Shown: piece after piece, positions 52,171 through 63,328 of the stretch
Layout: every line of letters starts with the position of its first letter
How positions within the stretch are numbered: position 1 is the first letter of the stretch
Assembly: GCF_900114645.1 (NCBI RefSeq)
Contig: NZ_FOTR01000001.1
Span: forward strand, 372,001 to 436,000
Origin: Gracilibacillus orientalis
Lineage (GTDB): Bacteria > Bacillota > Bacilli > Bacillales > Amphibacillaceae
DNA: 64,000 bases
Direction of reading: 5' to 3'
The notes under the pieces: generated by a model
What the model was told of the DNA's origin: nothing
Seen by the model: the letters and a program-made list of their open reading frames with translations, nothing else
The model's database searches: none
Position numbers and translations under genes: made by a program

Positions 52171-52621
52171 AGACACATGTAAAAGATTGAATTCTTTCGG
52201 TATCTATACCGAAATATACCCAGTTAAACCCTGTCCACCGGTAGCCAGCTACAGAGCGTCTGCCTATATAGGTTGGATAAAACCAGAATGAATTAAAGCG
52301 ACTGAGCCAGACATACGTAAAACGATATAAACAACCTCTCATCGAACCGGGATCAACTGCATATAATTGTGGTCCGTCTCCTAGCTGTTGGGAAGGCTGT
52401 GGTATTTGAGCAGGTGGTGGACCTGTTGGCGCCATACCTTGTGGCCCCTGTCCTGCACCTGGTGGCCCAAATGGTGGCGGAGTCGATGGGCCGCCTCCTT
52501 GCCCCGTACCTGGCGTACCTGGATAACCTCGTTGAGATAATGGCGAGAATTGACCATTGACTGGATACACATTTCCATATTGATCATACATATATTGATG
52601 TGATGGATAGTATTGTTCCAT
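52169..52621 (-). CDS. Proline/glycine-rich protein with conserved aromatic C-terminus
   Basis: This 150-residue protein begins with a Tyr/Gln-rich segment (EQYYPSHQYMYDQYG), continues with a Gly/Pro-rich disordered stretch (about residues 30-80) and ends in a compact, aromatic domain: GCLYRFTYVWLSRFNSFWFYPTYIGRRSVAGYRWTGFNWVYFGIDTERIQSFTC. The last part is shared by short Bacillaceae proteins, sometimes labelled transporter without support. There is no signal peptide. AGGAGG is upstream. It may belong to the spore surface, judging by composition only. Confidence 0.7.
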   Translation of the reverse strand: MEQYYPSHQYMYDQYGNVYPVNGQFSPLSQRGYPGTPGTGQGGGPSTPPPFGPPGAGQGPQGMAPTGPPPAQIPQPSQQLGDGPQLYAVDPGSMRGCLYRFTYVWLSRFNSFWFYPTYIGRRSVAGYRWTGFNWVYFGIDTERIQSFTCV

Positions 52622-52790
52622 GATGATTAACCTCCTGTCACTAACATTATATGTTAGGCATGAGGTTGGGTATTTTGTCCATATTAAAATTAGGCGTTTT
52701 TTGTGAACAAGTCTATTTTTTTAATCAACAAAAAAGAACCAGTATTATATACTGATTCTACATTCTACTTGATAGGTAACATTTTCTACT

Positions 52791-54206
52791 TTATGAGATA
52801 TATTTTTTCATCACTTTTGTACCATCACAAGAAAATAAGCATTCTTTACCTTCCATTAATGTTTCAATATGGACGTCTCTTCCCCATAATCGAAAAATGT
52901 ATGGCAATGTTTTCTCTAAATAACGTACATCAAGCTCTACACCCTCATAATGATGTCGGATATATAACTCACCATTGCGCATATAGTCACCATCAACAAC
53001 CGTCAAATAAGGAAATCCTCCATTTAATCTGCTCGAAATTAGCTGATCACGTACATCTTCCCATTTTTTATCGACAATTTTATATTCTGGTCCTTGTTTT
53101 TGAAAAAGGTATAAGTCTTCCTTTTCAACAAGATCTTTGGTTAGATAATTGCGCATAAAAGAGATATCTGATTCTATTTCACGAACCTCGAAAATCTTTT
53201 CTCTCCCTGTCCCGGATTCTGCACCAAATCGCTTCATTTCATCAGAAGGATTGTTGTATCGTTCCTCAATATCTTCAAACATTTTCACTCCAAGATAATA
53301 AGGATTAATCTGTGTTGTCGATGGTTGAACAACACTGGCATTCAGTGATGCAAATTCAACTGTTTCATCACTGGTTAAATCTAACGCTCTGACAATCCGT
53401 TGATGCCAGTACGTTGCCCAGCCTTCATTCATAATTTTAGTTTCCAATTGTGGCCAAAAATAAAGCATTTCTTCTCGCATCATCGTTAAGATGTCCCGCT
53501 GCCAATCCTCTAACTCTCTACTATGCTCTTCAATAAATAATAAAATATCTTTTTCCGGATGAGGTGGAAAGGATTTTTTACTTTTAGTTGATCGTTGTGT
53601 ACCTGCAGACGATGACTGGTCTAAGTCCCATAAATCATCGTATTCTGTTCTTGTACGTTGCAGTTCTTCTTCCTCATCATTTTTTTGCCAATCTAATTGT
53701 GCCTTTAATAAGGTGGGATCAATGTGCTCTTGAATAGAGAGTACCGCATCTAGGAATTCTTCTACTTCTTTAATTCCATGTTGTTTCTCATATTTCGCTA
53801 CACGCTCAGCTGTCGCTGCCATACTTTCTACCATATCACGCTTCGTATTTTGAAATCGTACATTATTTTTAAAAAAGTCACAATGTGCTAATACATGGGC
53901 AACAATTAATTTATTTTGAATCAAACTATTGGAATGTAATAAAAAAGCATAACAAGGGTTAGAATTGATCACCAATTCATATATTCTACTTAACCCGAGA
54001 TCATATTGCAGTTTCATTCGGTGAAATTGTTTACCAAAGCTCCAATGCGAGAACCTTGTCGGCATCCCATATGCACCAAATGTATATAATATTTCAGGCG
54101 GACAAATTTCATATCGCATCGGATAAGAATCTAAGCCAAATCCTTCTGCGATCTCAGTGATTTCGTGAATTGCCTTTTCTAAATTCTTTTTATCTTCTGC
54201 TTTCAA
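52791..54206 (-). CDS. spoVR: SpoVR family protein
   Basis: This 471-residue protein matches SpoVR over its length: [41 protein letters not shown] (about residues 24-64), [30 protein letters not shown] (about 84-113), [12 protein letters not shown] (about 268-279) and a C-terminal region with [13 protein letters not shown]. It is involved in spore cortex formation in B. subtilis; the molecular activity is unknown. The start is TTG 54206 with GGAGGTG six bases upstream; the longer reading goes through that site. Confidence 0.93.
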   Translation of the reverse strand: MKAEDKKNLEKAIHEITEIAEGFGLDSYPMRYEICPPEILYTFGAYGMPTRFSHWSFGKQFHRMKLQYDLGLSRIYELVINSNPCYAFLLHSNSLIQNKLIVAHVLAHCDFFKNNVRFQNTKRDMVESMAATAERVAKYEKQHGIKEVEEFLDAVLSIQEHIDPTLLKAQLDWQKNDEEEELQRTRTEYDDLWDLDQSSSAGTQRSTKSKKSFPPHPEKDILLFIEEHSRELEDWQRDILTMMREEMLYFWPQLETKIMNEGWATYWHQRIVRALDLTSDETVEFASLNASVVQPSTTQINPYYLGVKMFEDIEERYNNPSDEMKRFGAESGTGREKIFEVREIESDISFMRNYLTKDLVEKEDLYLFQKQGPEYKIVDKKWEDVRDQLISSRLNGGFPYLTVVDGDYMRNGELYIRHHYEGVELDVRYLEKTLPYIFRLWGRDVHIETLMEGKECLFSCDGTKVMKKYIS

Positions 54207-54248
54207 ACAAAACACCTCCACTATAATATATGAGAGGTGTTTGAAAAT

Positions 54249-54280
54249 AGGACACACTTTATAAGATTAATGGGTGTCCT
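54249..54280. promoter_or_regulatory. Inverted repeat between spoVR and the CHRD gene
   Basis: AGGACAC (54249-54255) and GTGTCCT (54274-54280) flank an A/T-rich centre in the divergent control region. It may be an operator or a hairpin. Confidence 0.35.
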
Positions 54281-54376
54281 AAACCACATTAAATAATGAT
54301 TCTTTAGTTACCTAACCTATACTAATAAAAATCACCTTCATAAACTGTACTGTTGAATGAAAGAGAGGTGATTAAC

Positions 54377-54805
54377 ATGCGGAAACTCTTTATCGCTCGA
54401 TTAAAAGGTAAAAATGAAGTCCCTCCTGTTAAAACTAATGCTTTTGGTTTGGCAAAATTTTTAGTTAATAAAAACAGAACTAAGATAAAGTTTAGACTAG
54501 AAGTTAACAACATTGAAAACTTGGTTCAAGCGCACATCCACTTTGGTAGACGAGGTGAAAATGGACCTGTAGTAGTGTTTCTTTTTGGTGCTGACTTAGA
54601 AACGCTTGAGGAACAAAATGGTATATCGACAGGTAGAGGCGTTGTTACTGGAACTATTACGGATGACGATATTATAGAAAATGACGTAGGTATAGAAACT
54701 GTAGAAGAATTATTACAATTCATGGAACAAAAATCAACTTATGTTAATGCTCATACTGAACAAAATCCATCCGGTGAAATTAGAGGCCAAATTATACCCA
54801 ATTAA
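54377..54805 (+). CDS. CHRD domain protein
   Basis: This 142-residue protein is almost all one CHRD (chordin) domain: LKGKNEVPPVKTNAFGLAKFLVN, VQAHIHFGRRGENGPVVVFLFG, GVVTGTITDDDI and STYVNAHTEQNPSGEIRGQI. GAGAGGTG precedes ATG 54377. There is no signal peptide, unusual because many CHRD proteins are exported. The bacterial role is unknown. Its position next to spoVR suggests a spore link but does not show one. Confidence 0.88.
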   Translation: MRKLFIARLKGKNEVPPVKTNAFGLAKFLVNKNRTKIKFRLEVNNIENLVQAHIHFGRRGENGPVVVFLFGADLETLEEQNGISTGRGVVTGTITDDDIIENDVGIETVEELLQFMEQKSTYVNAHTEQNPSGEIRGQIIPN

Positions 54806-54878
54806 GTTTCCACTTTGTTGGTTTTATTTTAATGCAAAAAATAAACCTTGCCTACTTAGACAAGGTTTATTTCCTGCA

Positions 54879-55250
54879 TTATGCTAGTTTTCCTATCTTT
54901 TTTTTACATTTACATTCCGTAAGGGTATAACCTGTTATTTCAAACCCTTTATTTTTCAAAAAGCGAATCGCTAAATTCTTTTCCACATGATTCGAAGCAA
55001 CAATGTGAACGAACCTGGAAGGAATTTCGTGATAATATCTTCGTAGATATGGAATGGGAATCACAAGCGCTTCTTCTACTTTATCATTATCTGCTTCTTG
55101 ATAATCACGAATATCCAGGGTTAATTTCTCCCGATTGCGATTTTTATCAAATTCCACACATGGTATCCCTTTAACAGGTACATAACGTGTATATAGTAAA
55201 TGGCTTAAAAATACGATGATCAACAATAAAACAATCCAAAAGATTGACAT
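54879..55250 (-). CDS. Membrane-anchored rhodanese-like protein lacking the catalytic Cys
   Basis: This 123-residue protein has an N-terminal membrane helix (about residues 2-20). A rhodanese-like fold follows: LTLDIRDYQEA (about 43-53), EEALVIPIPYLRRYYHEIP and RFVHIVASNHVEKNLAIRFLKNKGFEI. The usual CRSG active-site loop is replaced by VASNHVEKN, so sulfur transfer is unlikely. It ends in a TLTECKCKKK motif. Similar proteins occur in Bacilli without assigned function. Confidence 0.7.
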   Translation of the reverse strand: MSIFWIVLLLIIVFLSHLLYTRYVPVKGIPCVEFDKNRNREKLTLDIRDYQEADNDKVEEALVIPIPYLRRYYHEIPSRFVHIVASNHVEKNLAIRFLKNKGFEITGYTLTECKCKKKIGKLA

Positions 55251-55341
55251 ATTAAGTTATCCTCCATTACCTATGATAAATGGCTCACAAATATCTTTAC
55301 ACCGTTACAGTATATTGTCAACCTTTTGCTTTCATCACAGT

Positions 55342-56715
55342 TTATTGTTTAAGATTTTTAACTTTCTCCCAATAATGGACAATTGTCTTCATTCCTTTAT
55401 CAAAATGAGCAATCGGGAAGCTTTCATTAGGAGAATGCAATCGGTCATCTGGTGTTCCGAACCCAAGCAATACAACAGGTATTTGATAGATCGAGTCAAT
55501 CCATTCCACCACTGGTATAGAGCCACCCATTCGAACATATACTGCTTCTTTTTCAAAGGTATCTGTTAAACTCTCTGCTGCTTTGGTAATCAACGGGTGA
55601 TCTGGATCCACTTTATAAGCTTTTGCTGATAATGGTTCACGCTTTATAGTTAGTTCCACACCTTTTGGCACGTGTTGTTCTAAATGTTTTACTAATAAAT
55701 CCTGAATTTCTTGCGGATCCTGGCCTGGTACTAGACGACATGTTAGTTTCGCTGTTGCAGTAGACGGGATAATGGTTTTCGTTCCCTCTCCTTGATAACC
55801 GCTGAATAAACCATTGACTTCTAGAGTTGGTCTAGCCATAGTATGTTCTTTTGCAGTATAGCCTTTTTCAGAAACCGTTTCTTTTACTCCCGTAGTCTCT
55901 TGGTAATCTTCACTTGGTGCATCTTTAATTAAAGCGCGTTCTTCAGTGGATAAAGGTTCAACATTATCATAAAAATGAGCAACTTGAACAACTTCTTCTT
56001 CATTTTTCATTGTTGCTAAAAGCTGTGCCATAGCCATTGCGGGGTTTTTCACCGCACCACCGTACAGACCTGAATGCAAATCATTGTCAGGCCCTTTCAA
56101 AGTAAATTCCAATCCGGTAAATCCTTTTAAACCATAAAGAATGGTCGGCTGATCCTTGGCTACCATTCCCGAATCAGATATGACTGCAAAATCAGCTTGG
56201 AATTTTTCCTTTTGTTCATGAAGGATATCATAAAGATTGGCACTACCGATCTCTTCTTCCCCTTCGACACAGACTTTCACATTGATTGGTAATGAGCCTG
56301 TCGATTGCAGGAAAGCTTTTAATACAACGAGGTGCATAAAGACTTGCCCTTTGTCATCACTGGCACCACGGGCATAGATTCTTCCATCTCTAACTTCTGC
56401 TTGAAATGGGTCACTTTTCCACTGGTCGAGTGGGTCTGGTGGCTGTACATCATAATGGCCATAAAATAAAACAGTTGGTGCATCTTCACCAGCATTCATC
56501 CATTCAGCGTATACAAGTGGATGACCTTTTGTTTCTTGGACTTCCACGGTTTCAAATCCAGCGTTAGTTAAATAGTCGCCTACAAACTCGGCTGCTTTCT
56601 TTACATCTTCTTTATGGTTTGAATCTGTGCTGACACTTGGTATATGTAAAAAGCTTTTAAGGTCTTCCATGTGTTGATCTTTATATTTTTCAAGATATTC
56701 AATAACTTCTTTCAT
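55342..56715 (-). CDS. M20 family dipeptidase
   Basis: This 457-residue protein has the M20 metallopeptidase pattern: VLFYGHYDVQPPDPLDQW (about residues 83-100, His and catalytic Asp), GRIYARGASDDKGQVFM (about 109-125), VCVEGEEEIGSANL (about 148-161, catalytic Glu) and a dimerisation domain (about 195-355). It hydrolyses dipeptides or small peptides in the cytosol (carnosinase/PepV-like clade). ATG 56715 is the likely start. An array of 51-bp repeats lies upstream. Confidence 0.92.
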   Translation of the reverse strand: MKEVIEYLEKYKDQHMEDLKSFLHIPSVSTDSNHKEDVKKAAEFVGDYLTNAGFETVEVQETKGHPLVYAEWMNAGEDAPTVLFYGHYDVQPPDPLDQWKSDPFQAEVRDGRIYARGASDDKGQVFMHLVVLKAFLQSTGSLPINVKVCVEGEEEIGSANLYDILHEQKEKFQADFAVISDSGMVAKDQPTILYGLKGFTGLEFTLKGPDNDLHSGLYGGAVKNPAMAMAQLLATMKNEEEVVQVAHFYDNVEPLSTEERALIKDAPSEDYQETTGVKETVSEKGYTAKEHTMARPTLEVNGLFSGYQGEGTKTIIPSTATAKLTCRLVPGQDPQEIQDLLVKHLEQHVPKGVELTIKREPLSAKAYKVDPDHPLITKAAESLTDTFEKEAVYVRMGGSIPVVEWIDSIYQIPVVLLGFGTPDDRLHSPNESFPIAHFDKGMKTIVHYWEKVKNLKQ

Positions 56716-56840
56716 TGTGATCACGTTCCTTTCGCTTCATTCCTTCCATAGTTTAACATGGAATTGCTAAATCATTCACCCAAAAAGTTTTAGGAACTGC
56801 TTTTTCTTGAATGTTAAGATGGTGCTTTGAAATTTGGCTG

Positions 56841-56993
56841 ATGATGGACATTTTTTCTAGTCTTCTGCTTATTTTGTCCTTCATTGAGCTTATGATGGAC
56901 ACTTTTCTTATTTTTCTGCTTGTTTTGTCCTTCATCAAGCTTATGAAGGACATTTTACTTCGATTTCCTGATCTTTTGTCTTTCATTTTAGCG
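56841..56993 (+). repeat. Three tandem 51-bp repeats
   Basis: Units start at 56841, 56892 and 56943 with ATGATGGACA or ATGAAGGACA, giving an exact 51-bp period. Each contains TTCTGCTT or similar and a TTTTGTCCTTCAT block that is nearly the inverse of the unit start. The 631-base gap 56716-57346 holds this array, a repeat fragment at 57160 and a terminator. Confidence 0.9.
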
Positions 56994-57159
56994 TAAAAGA
57001 TAAAAATACATATCATCTCCACCAATTCAAATTAAAAATGCATAGAGCTAAGCCCCATACCAACACTTTAACATCCTTACTAGCAAAAATTACTCAGATA
57101 TTTTGGTAATTCAACAAACAAATCATTAGTTTTTCGAGCGGTTTTTGCTTTAGCTTCGG

Positions 57160-57203
57160 AGAAAACCCCGTGGAAAGGGAAGTGGGCAGCCGAAGCGATT
57201 TCC
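57160..57203. repeat. Fragment of the long palindromic repeat
   Basis: CCGTGGAAAGGGAAGTGGGCAGCCGAAGCG aligns with CCGTGCCCGTGGAAAGCGAAGTATCTTGCCGTAGCG of copy 3. Only this half is preserved. Confidence 0.5.
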
Positions 57204-57232
57204 TTGCACATGATTACATTCATAATAAACAA

Positions 57233-57276
57233 CAAAAACGCACATGAATTTCAGTGTGAAATCCAGTGCGTTTTCT
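57233..57276 (-). terminator. Terminator of yrrT-luxS-mccA-mccB
   Basis: AAAACGCAC (57235-57243) pairs with GTGCGTTTT (57266-57274); on the minus strand TTTTTG follows. Confidence 0.85.
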
Positions 57277-57346
57277 TTGAGATTCGATTGTTTGCACCTT
57301 TGAAGTAACCCGTTACTCCCAAATAGGCAAGTGTATTTTATTGCTC

Positions 57347-59418
<2,072 letters not shown>

Positions 59419-59432
59419 TCTAATCCCTCTTT

Positions 59433-59900
59433 TTATTCAGCAAACACAATGTGCCATTCGTCTTTACCAGCTAACATATTTCTTGCGATGTCTTTGGCAC
59501 CTTCCAAGCTATGGTTAGCTGCCCAACCGCATTGGACTTCATTACATGCTGGTACTTCTGTTGCTTCTAAAACATCTTGCAATGTCTTCTCCAACGCTTC
59601 TACCACATCATCATAATTGTCATTGTTTAGGATAGCAAAATAAAAACCTGTTTGGCATCCCATTGGACCAATATCCAAAACATTGTCAATGTGATTTCGA
59701 ATATTTTCTGCCATTAAGTGTTCAATCGAATGGAGTCCTGCCATATCCATATGGTCTTTATTCGGTTGACAAAAACGGATATCGTATTTATAAACTTTAT
59801 CACCATTTCCTCCTGTAGTAACTCCTACAAGTCGTACATATGGTGCTTTTACTTTAGTATGATCTAAATTAAAGCTCTCAACATTCATTTTTTTAGTCAT
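59433..59900 (-). CDS. luxS: S-ribosylhomocysteine lyase
   Basis: This 155-residue protein has the metal site HSIEH (His 57, His 61) and Cys 124 in [12 protein letters not shown], plus the catalytic Cys in GPMGCQTG (about 82). LuxS splits S-ribosylhomocysteine into homocysteine and DPD, the AI-2 precursor. It lies between yrrT and mccA, where B. subtilis has mtnN, so homocysteine would be handed directly to MccA. AGAGGAGTGAATGG precedes the ATG. Confidence 0.96.
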   Translation of the reverse strand: MTKKMNVESFNLDHTKVKAPYVRLVGVTTGGNGDKVYKYDIRFCQPNKDHMDMAGLHSIEHLMAENIRNHIDNVLDIGPMGCQTGFYFAILNNDNYDDVVEALEKTLQDVLEATEVPACNEVQCGWAANHSLEGAKDIARNMLAGKDEWHIVFAE

Positions 59901-59907
59901 CTTCCAT

Positions 59908-60555
59908 TCACTCCTCTTCTTTTTTTTCCGCTACAAATAACCAAACAAATTTATTTCGCTGTTTAGCTTCAAAATGAAAACCATTTGCTTCAAAAAGTTG
60001 GCGTACGTCCTCTAATTGAGGATAGTATTCTCTGTTCAAATCTTCTAGTAAATCATAATAGCCCAACTCATGTGCTTCTTGTTTGATCTGCTGTTCATCC
60101 TGACTATTTTTATAAACCGTATCTGCAAATACCACACGACCGCCATCGGCTAACAAGAAATAAAACTCAGCAATCGCTTTGTTCTTTTCTTCTTTAGTTA
60201 AATGGTGAAAAGCATACGTACTAACAATTGTATCTACTGGTTTATCAGGTAATGGAAATGCAAGAAAATCCCCTTCATGCAGATCTAATTCAGGTAATTT
60301 CTTTTTAGCTACCTCTCTCATCGGCTCTGACGGTTCAACCCCAATAACTTTTAAATCTTTAGCTAGAACTTTTTCCGTTAAATTGCCGGTGCCTACGCCG
60401 AACTCCATCACTGTACCTTCAGTTAGCTGAGCAACTTCATCTAATATTGTATCATATCCTTCGAACACATCTCTATACTGAGGATCATGTCCGGTGACAG
60501 CCTCATCATAAGTGGAAGCCCACTCTTCAAACACTTCCAAAAACTCTCTGCCCAT
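59908..60555 (-). CDS. yrrT: Class I SAM-dependent methyltransferase YrrT
   Basis: This 215-residue protein has the SAM-binding [16 protein letters not shown] (about residues 44-59), [18 protein letters not shown] (about 66-83) and [12 protein letters not shown] (about 105-116). YrrT starts the operon for cysteine-methionine conversion in B. subtilis; its methyl acceptor is unknown. GGAGGAG precedes ATG 60555, downstream of the alternative ATG at 60570. Confidence 0.92.
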   Translation of the reverse strand: MGREFLEVFEEWASTYDEAVTGHDPQYRDVFEGYDTILDEVAQLTEGTVMEFGVGTGNLTEKVLAKDLKVIGVEPSEPMREVAKKKLPELDLHEGDFLAFPLPDKPVDTIVSTYAFHHLTKEEKNKAIAEFYFLLADGGRVVFADTVYKNSQDEQQIKQEAHELGYYDLLEDLNREYYPQLEDVRQLFEANGFHFEAKQRNKFVWLFVAEKKEEE

Positions 60556-60596
60556 GGTAAACTCCTCCATCTATGTTAATCCATACTATTTTACTC

Positions 60597-60646
60597 TGTT
60601 TTATCGGAATTGACACTAATATAGCACAAAAATAGCCGATATGCAA
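60597..60646 (-). promoter_or_regulatory. Promoter and possible CymR site of the yrrT operon
   Basis: On the minus strand TTGCAT (60646-60641), a 17-base spacer and TATATT (60623-60618) form a SigA promoter. Just downstream, CAATTCCGATAAAAC (about 60612-60598) resembles the AATTCC-AT-AA core of reported CymR boxes. In B. subtilis CymR represses this operon when cysteine is plentiful. Confidence 0.5.
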
Positions 60647-60750
60647 AAATGGAACTTGGGCATAAAACCTTCTGTCTGGCACCTTTTATCTAATGAATGA
60701 AAAGAAAGACTGCGCAGTATGTACCAAAGCAAATTTACGCCCCATATTAA

Positions 60751-60782
60751 AATGAGCAAGTATCCGAAGATACTTGCTCATT
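60751..60782 (-). terminator. Terminator of the YhcN-like gene
   Basis: AATGAGCAAGTATC pairs perfectly with GATACTTGCTCATT, 14 bp, 4-base loop. The T-run is short. Confidence 0.88.
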
Positions 60783-60786
60783 CTAA

Positions 60787-61461
60787 TTATTCTTCATCAT
60801 TCGGGAAAACTCTTTCAATCATATTTCCCATACGTTTGAAAAAGCCTTCTACCGGTTCGCCACCTTCTACATCATTGGCATATTGACCTGCTAAATCAAA
60901 GAAATCCGGGTTTGTCGAAACATAAACATTATCGATATCATCATTCACAGATTTAACTGTTTTCGTAATTTTTTCTTTTGTTTCTTCACTTAATTCTTCA
61001 TTGTTTCGATTAGGACTTTCATTATCTGTTTCTTTATCCCATGATGCCGCTACATATGCATTATTGTCAGTTGTTACTACATATACACGGTCAATTTCCG
61101 GAACTTCAGACTGGATTTTTTCAGCCGCTTCTTCTCCAACATTATAGTTTGCACCATTACGTCTAGAGTTAGTCATATTATCGGCATCTCTGTTTGTGTT
61201 GCCATCAAACATAAATTGATTGTTGTCATTTCTACGAGTTTCACGGTTCATATTATCTTGTCCGCGGGATGGATCTGTAGTTTGATTTCTATTGTTAGCA
61301 CGATCATTGGCTGGATCGTTAGATGTCTGATTGTATCCTATCGGTTGTGCCGGATTACCATTATATTCTCCATTTTCTTGACCATATTCATTTCCGCCAC
61401 ATGCTGTCAGTGTTAATGTTGCAGCAAAAGTCATTGCTAAAGCCGGCTTTGATAATTTCAT
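60787..61461 (-). CDS. YhcN/YlaJ-family sporulation lipoprotein
   Basis: This 224-residue protein has a lipoprotein signal with lipobox LTAC (Cys about 21). A long Asn/Arg/Asp-rich disordered region follows (about 25-115). A YhcN/YlaJ-like domain (about 118-200) reads EEAAEKIQSEVPEIDRVYVVTTDNNAYVAASW and TVKSVNDDIDNVYVSTNPDFFDLA. The family acts in spore membranes and germination. GGAGGG lies before ATG 61461. Confidence 0.85.
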   Translation of the reverse strand: MKLSKPALAMTFAATLTLTACGGNEYGQENGEYNGNPAQPIGYNQTSNDPANDRANNRNQTTDPSRGQDNMNRETRRNDNNQFMFDGNTNRDADNMTNSRRNGANYNVGEEAAEKIQSEVPEIDRVYVVTTDNNAYVAASWDKETDNESPNRNNEELSEETKEKITKTVKSVNDDIDNVYVSTNPDFFDLAGQYANDVEGGEPVEGFFKRMGNMIERVFPNDEE

Positions 61462-61642
61462 CTGTTTCCCTCCTTTTTTTAATATCATCAATAGTATGGA
61501 TGGAAACAGAATGACTTATGTTGATTAATATTTGGTAACGAGACCAACAGTTCTTTCGACTTTTTCATTGTAAACCGCACACACTAATAAGGATTCCCCA
61601 ACTAAAATGTATACAACAATTTAAGAAAAGGGGGATTATTCG

Positions 61643-61873
61643 TTGAATATTGACTACGATAAAGCAATGTATTATACGTTATGGGGGCAATGGGATGACT
61701 TGCTAGTATTAATGGTCCGAACAAATGATGACTTACTGTCCAAAAAAATCGAACAATTTTTACATGCCTATCATTATCCAAGCTCACAGGATTATCTAAT
61801 GAGTTCGCATGAACAACTTATGCATTATATCGACCATGCTTTAGTCAATCAAATGAGCCTTACTTCACAATAA
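61643..61873 (+). CDS. yhdB: YhdB-like protein
   Basis: This 76-residue protein begins (TTG) NIDYDKAMYYTLWGQWDDLLVLMVRTNDDLLSKKIEQFLHAYHY, the pattern I recall for B. subtilis YhdB. There is no membrane segment. AAAAGGGGG precedes the TTG by eight bases. Function unknown; the gene is known mainly from spore-forming Bacilli. Confidence 0.72.
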   Translation: MNIDYDKAMYYTLWGQWDDLLVLMVRTNDDLLSKKIEQFLHAYHYPSSQDYLMSSHEQLMHYIDHALVNQMSLTSQ

Positions 61874-61879
61874 AAAGAT

Positions 61880-61990
61880 GCTGAGGAAAGATTATCATCA
61901 GTTCCTAGTTCGTCGGTTCTGTATTTGTCTCCTCAACTGCTTTAACTTTCCTCAGCTGATTTAAATAAGGGTTAGTTTAACACTAACCCT
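61880..61990 (+). terminator. Structured region after yhdB
   Basis: GCTGAGGAAAG (61880-61890) pairs perfectly with CTTTCCTCAGC (61946-61956) across a 55-base loop. A second hairpin follows: AAGGGTTAG with CTAACCCTT (about 61969-61990). Neither has a convincing T-run. It probably stops the yhdB transcript or stabilises its 3' end. Confidence 0.5.
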
Positions 61991-62067
61991 TCAACTTAAT
62001 GACATCGTCTAACACGCTATTGTCATTATTTACACAAAACTCGCTACAAAAAAACTCTAGTTATTAC

Positions 62068-62108
62068 CAAAAAAAAACTGGAATCTCTTCATACTGAGAT
62101 AACAGTTT
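62068..62108 (-). terminator. Terminator of sigI-rsgI
   Basis: AAACTG...ATCTC pairs with GAGAT...CAGTTT; on the minus strand a run of nine Ts follows. Confidence 0.82.
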
Positions 62109-62113
62109 AAACT

Positions 62114-63328
62114 TTATTTGTTATGTCCTTTACCTGGATGCTGTTTTTGCGGTTTATCTTTCTTTTTAGGTTTGTTATTCTGCTTAGATGTTGACTTTTT
62201 ATCATCCGATTTCTTGTTTTTGTTAGTTTTTGATTTTTTATTTTTATTATCCTGTTTTTTTTTCTTATTGTTTTTCTCTTTTGTTTTTTTCTGAGTCTGC
62301 TCTTTTGTCTTTTTGTTCGCTTTTTGATCTTGATTGTCGGTCTTTGTTTTTGCCTCATCGCCCACTTTTTGACCGTGATTATCTTGTTTCTTACCATTAT
62401 TTACTGATTTTTGTTCTTTGGCACGTTCACTTGCATTAGCAGGTAAAATAGCAGGATCATTTGTCTCTTTTTTCGATTCGCCTTGATTGTTTTCCTCGAT
62501 ATCTTCTAGATTCTCTTCCTGTTCTGTTTCATCGATTTCAATCTCTTCCTGATTGACCTCTTCCTCTTGTTCTTGCTCATTATGATTATAAAAATTTTCA
62601 ATTAGTTCTCTTTCTTCTGTATCTAAGGAAGTTTCAAGCGTATCATTTTCGGTTGATATTTGTTTTACTTCTGATCCAAGGCTTTCCTCTAACGACTGTG
62701 CTGTTAACTCATTCATCGAGACATGATCTGTTTCAGCCTGTGCTCTAAGTTCTTTCGACACTTCATAAATGGCCACTTGATATCCAAGTTGTTGATAATA
62801 ACTACCTAATTCATCTTCAAAATGATGATCCTGGTTGTTCTCATCGTAGTAGCTTACCGCCATTAAAACCGGACGATCTGCTTCAGCTTCTGTGTTAACT
62901 GTTACTTTGTCAATAATTTCATCTGTCAACGATGTTATGGTACGATTTTTAACCTCTAAATTATCCATCAACTGTTCAGCATCGTCATTCATCGGTTCAA
63001 CGTCAAGTACTTGATATTGTTCATCAATGGTAATATTTAAGCTTGGATTAATGTCAATACTAACTACTGCATAAGCTTTATTACCTGCTAACCATATGTA
63101 TAATGGACTTAATAGCAGTAAACATATTAAGACCATAGGAACTAGCTTCCACGTTATTGATCCTTTGAAAAAATTAAAAAACGATTGCAAGACGGATTTT
63201 TTTTGTTGATAAAAGGTTTCCGTACCAATTTCTTTTTCCTTCATTGGTACCGCTCTGTGGAACACACCATTCTTATCCATCACGATTGTGTATCGTGATG
63301 TATGTTCCACAATTATTCCTTTTTTCAC
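62114..63328 (-). CDS. rsgI: RsgI-type anti-sigma factor
   Basis: This 404-residue protein has an N-terminal RsgI domain (about residues 1-45, KKGIIVEHTSRYTIVMDKNGVFHRAVPMK), a membrane helix (about 63-85) and an extracytoplasmic segment with VSIDINPSLNITIDEQYQVLDVEPMNDDAE (about 93-122), where RsgI proteins are autocleaved. An acidic stretch (about 240-285) and a Lys/Asn/Gln-rich basic tail (about 310-404) follow. GTG 63328 overlaps the sigI stop (GTGA). It restrains SigI until heat or envelope stress. Confidence 0.92.
   Translation of the reverse strand: MKKGIIVEHTSRYTIVMDKNGVFHRAVPMKEKEIGTETFYQQKKSVLQSFFNFFKGSITWKLVPMVLICLLLLSPLYIWLAGNKAYAVVSIDINPSLNITIDEQYQVLDVEPMNDDAEQLMDNLEVKNRTITSLTDEIIDKVTVNTEAEADRPVLMAVSYYDENNQDHHFEDELGSYYQQLGYQVAIYEVSKELRAQAETDHVSMNELTAQSLEESLGSEVKQISTENDTLETSLDTEERELIENFYNHNEQEQEEEVNQEEIEIDETEQEENLEDIEENNQGESKKETNDPAILPANASERAKEQKSVNNGKKQDNHGQKVGDEAKTKTDNQDQKANKKTKEQTQKKTKEKNNKKKKQDNKNKKSKTNKNKKSDDKKSTSKQNNKPKKKDKPQKQHPGKGHNK

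Noticed and set aside
52703-53158. 151-codon plus-strand ORF
   Set aside because: It lies opposite spoVR, whose family match covers the whole region; the ORF has no ribosome site and an unlikely composition.
55216-55569. 117-codon plus-strand ORF
   Set aside because: Spans the gap and the end of the dipeptidase gene on the other strand; no ribosome site.
56753-57025. 90-codon minus-strand ORF with MKDK repeats
   Set aside because: It is the translation of the 51-bp DNA repeat; there is no supported start, and the period explains the open frame.
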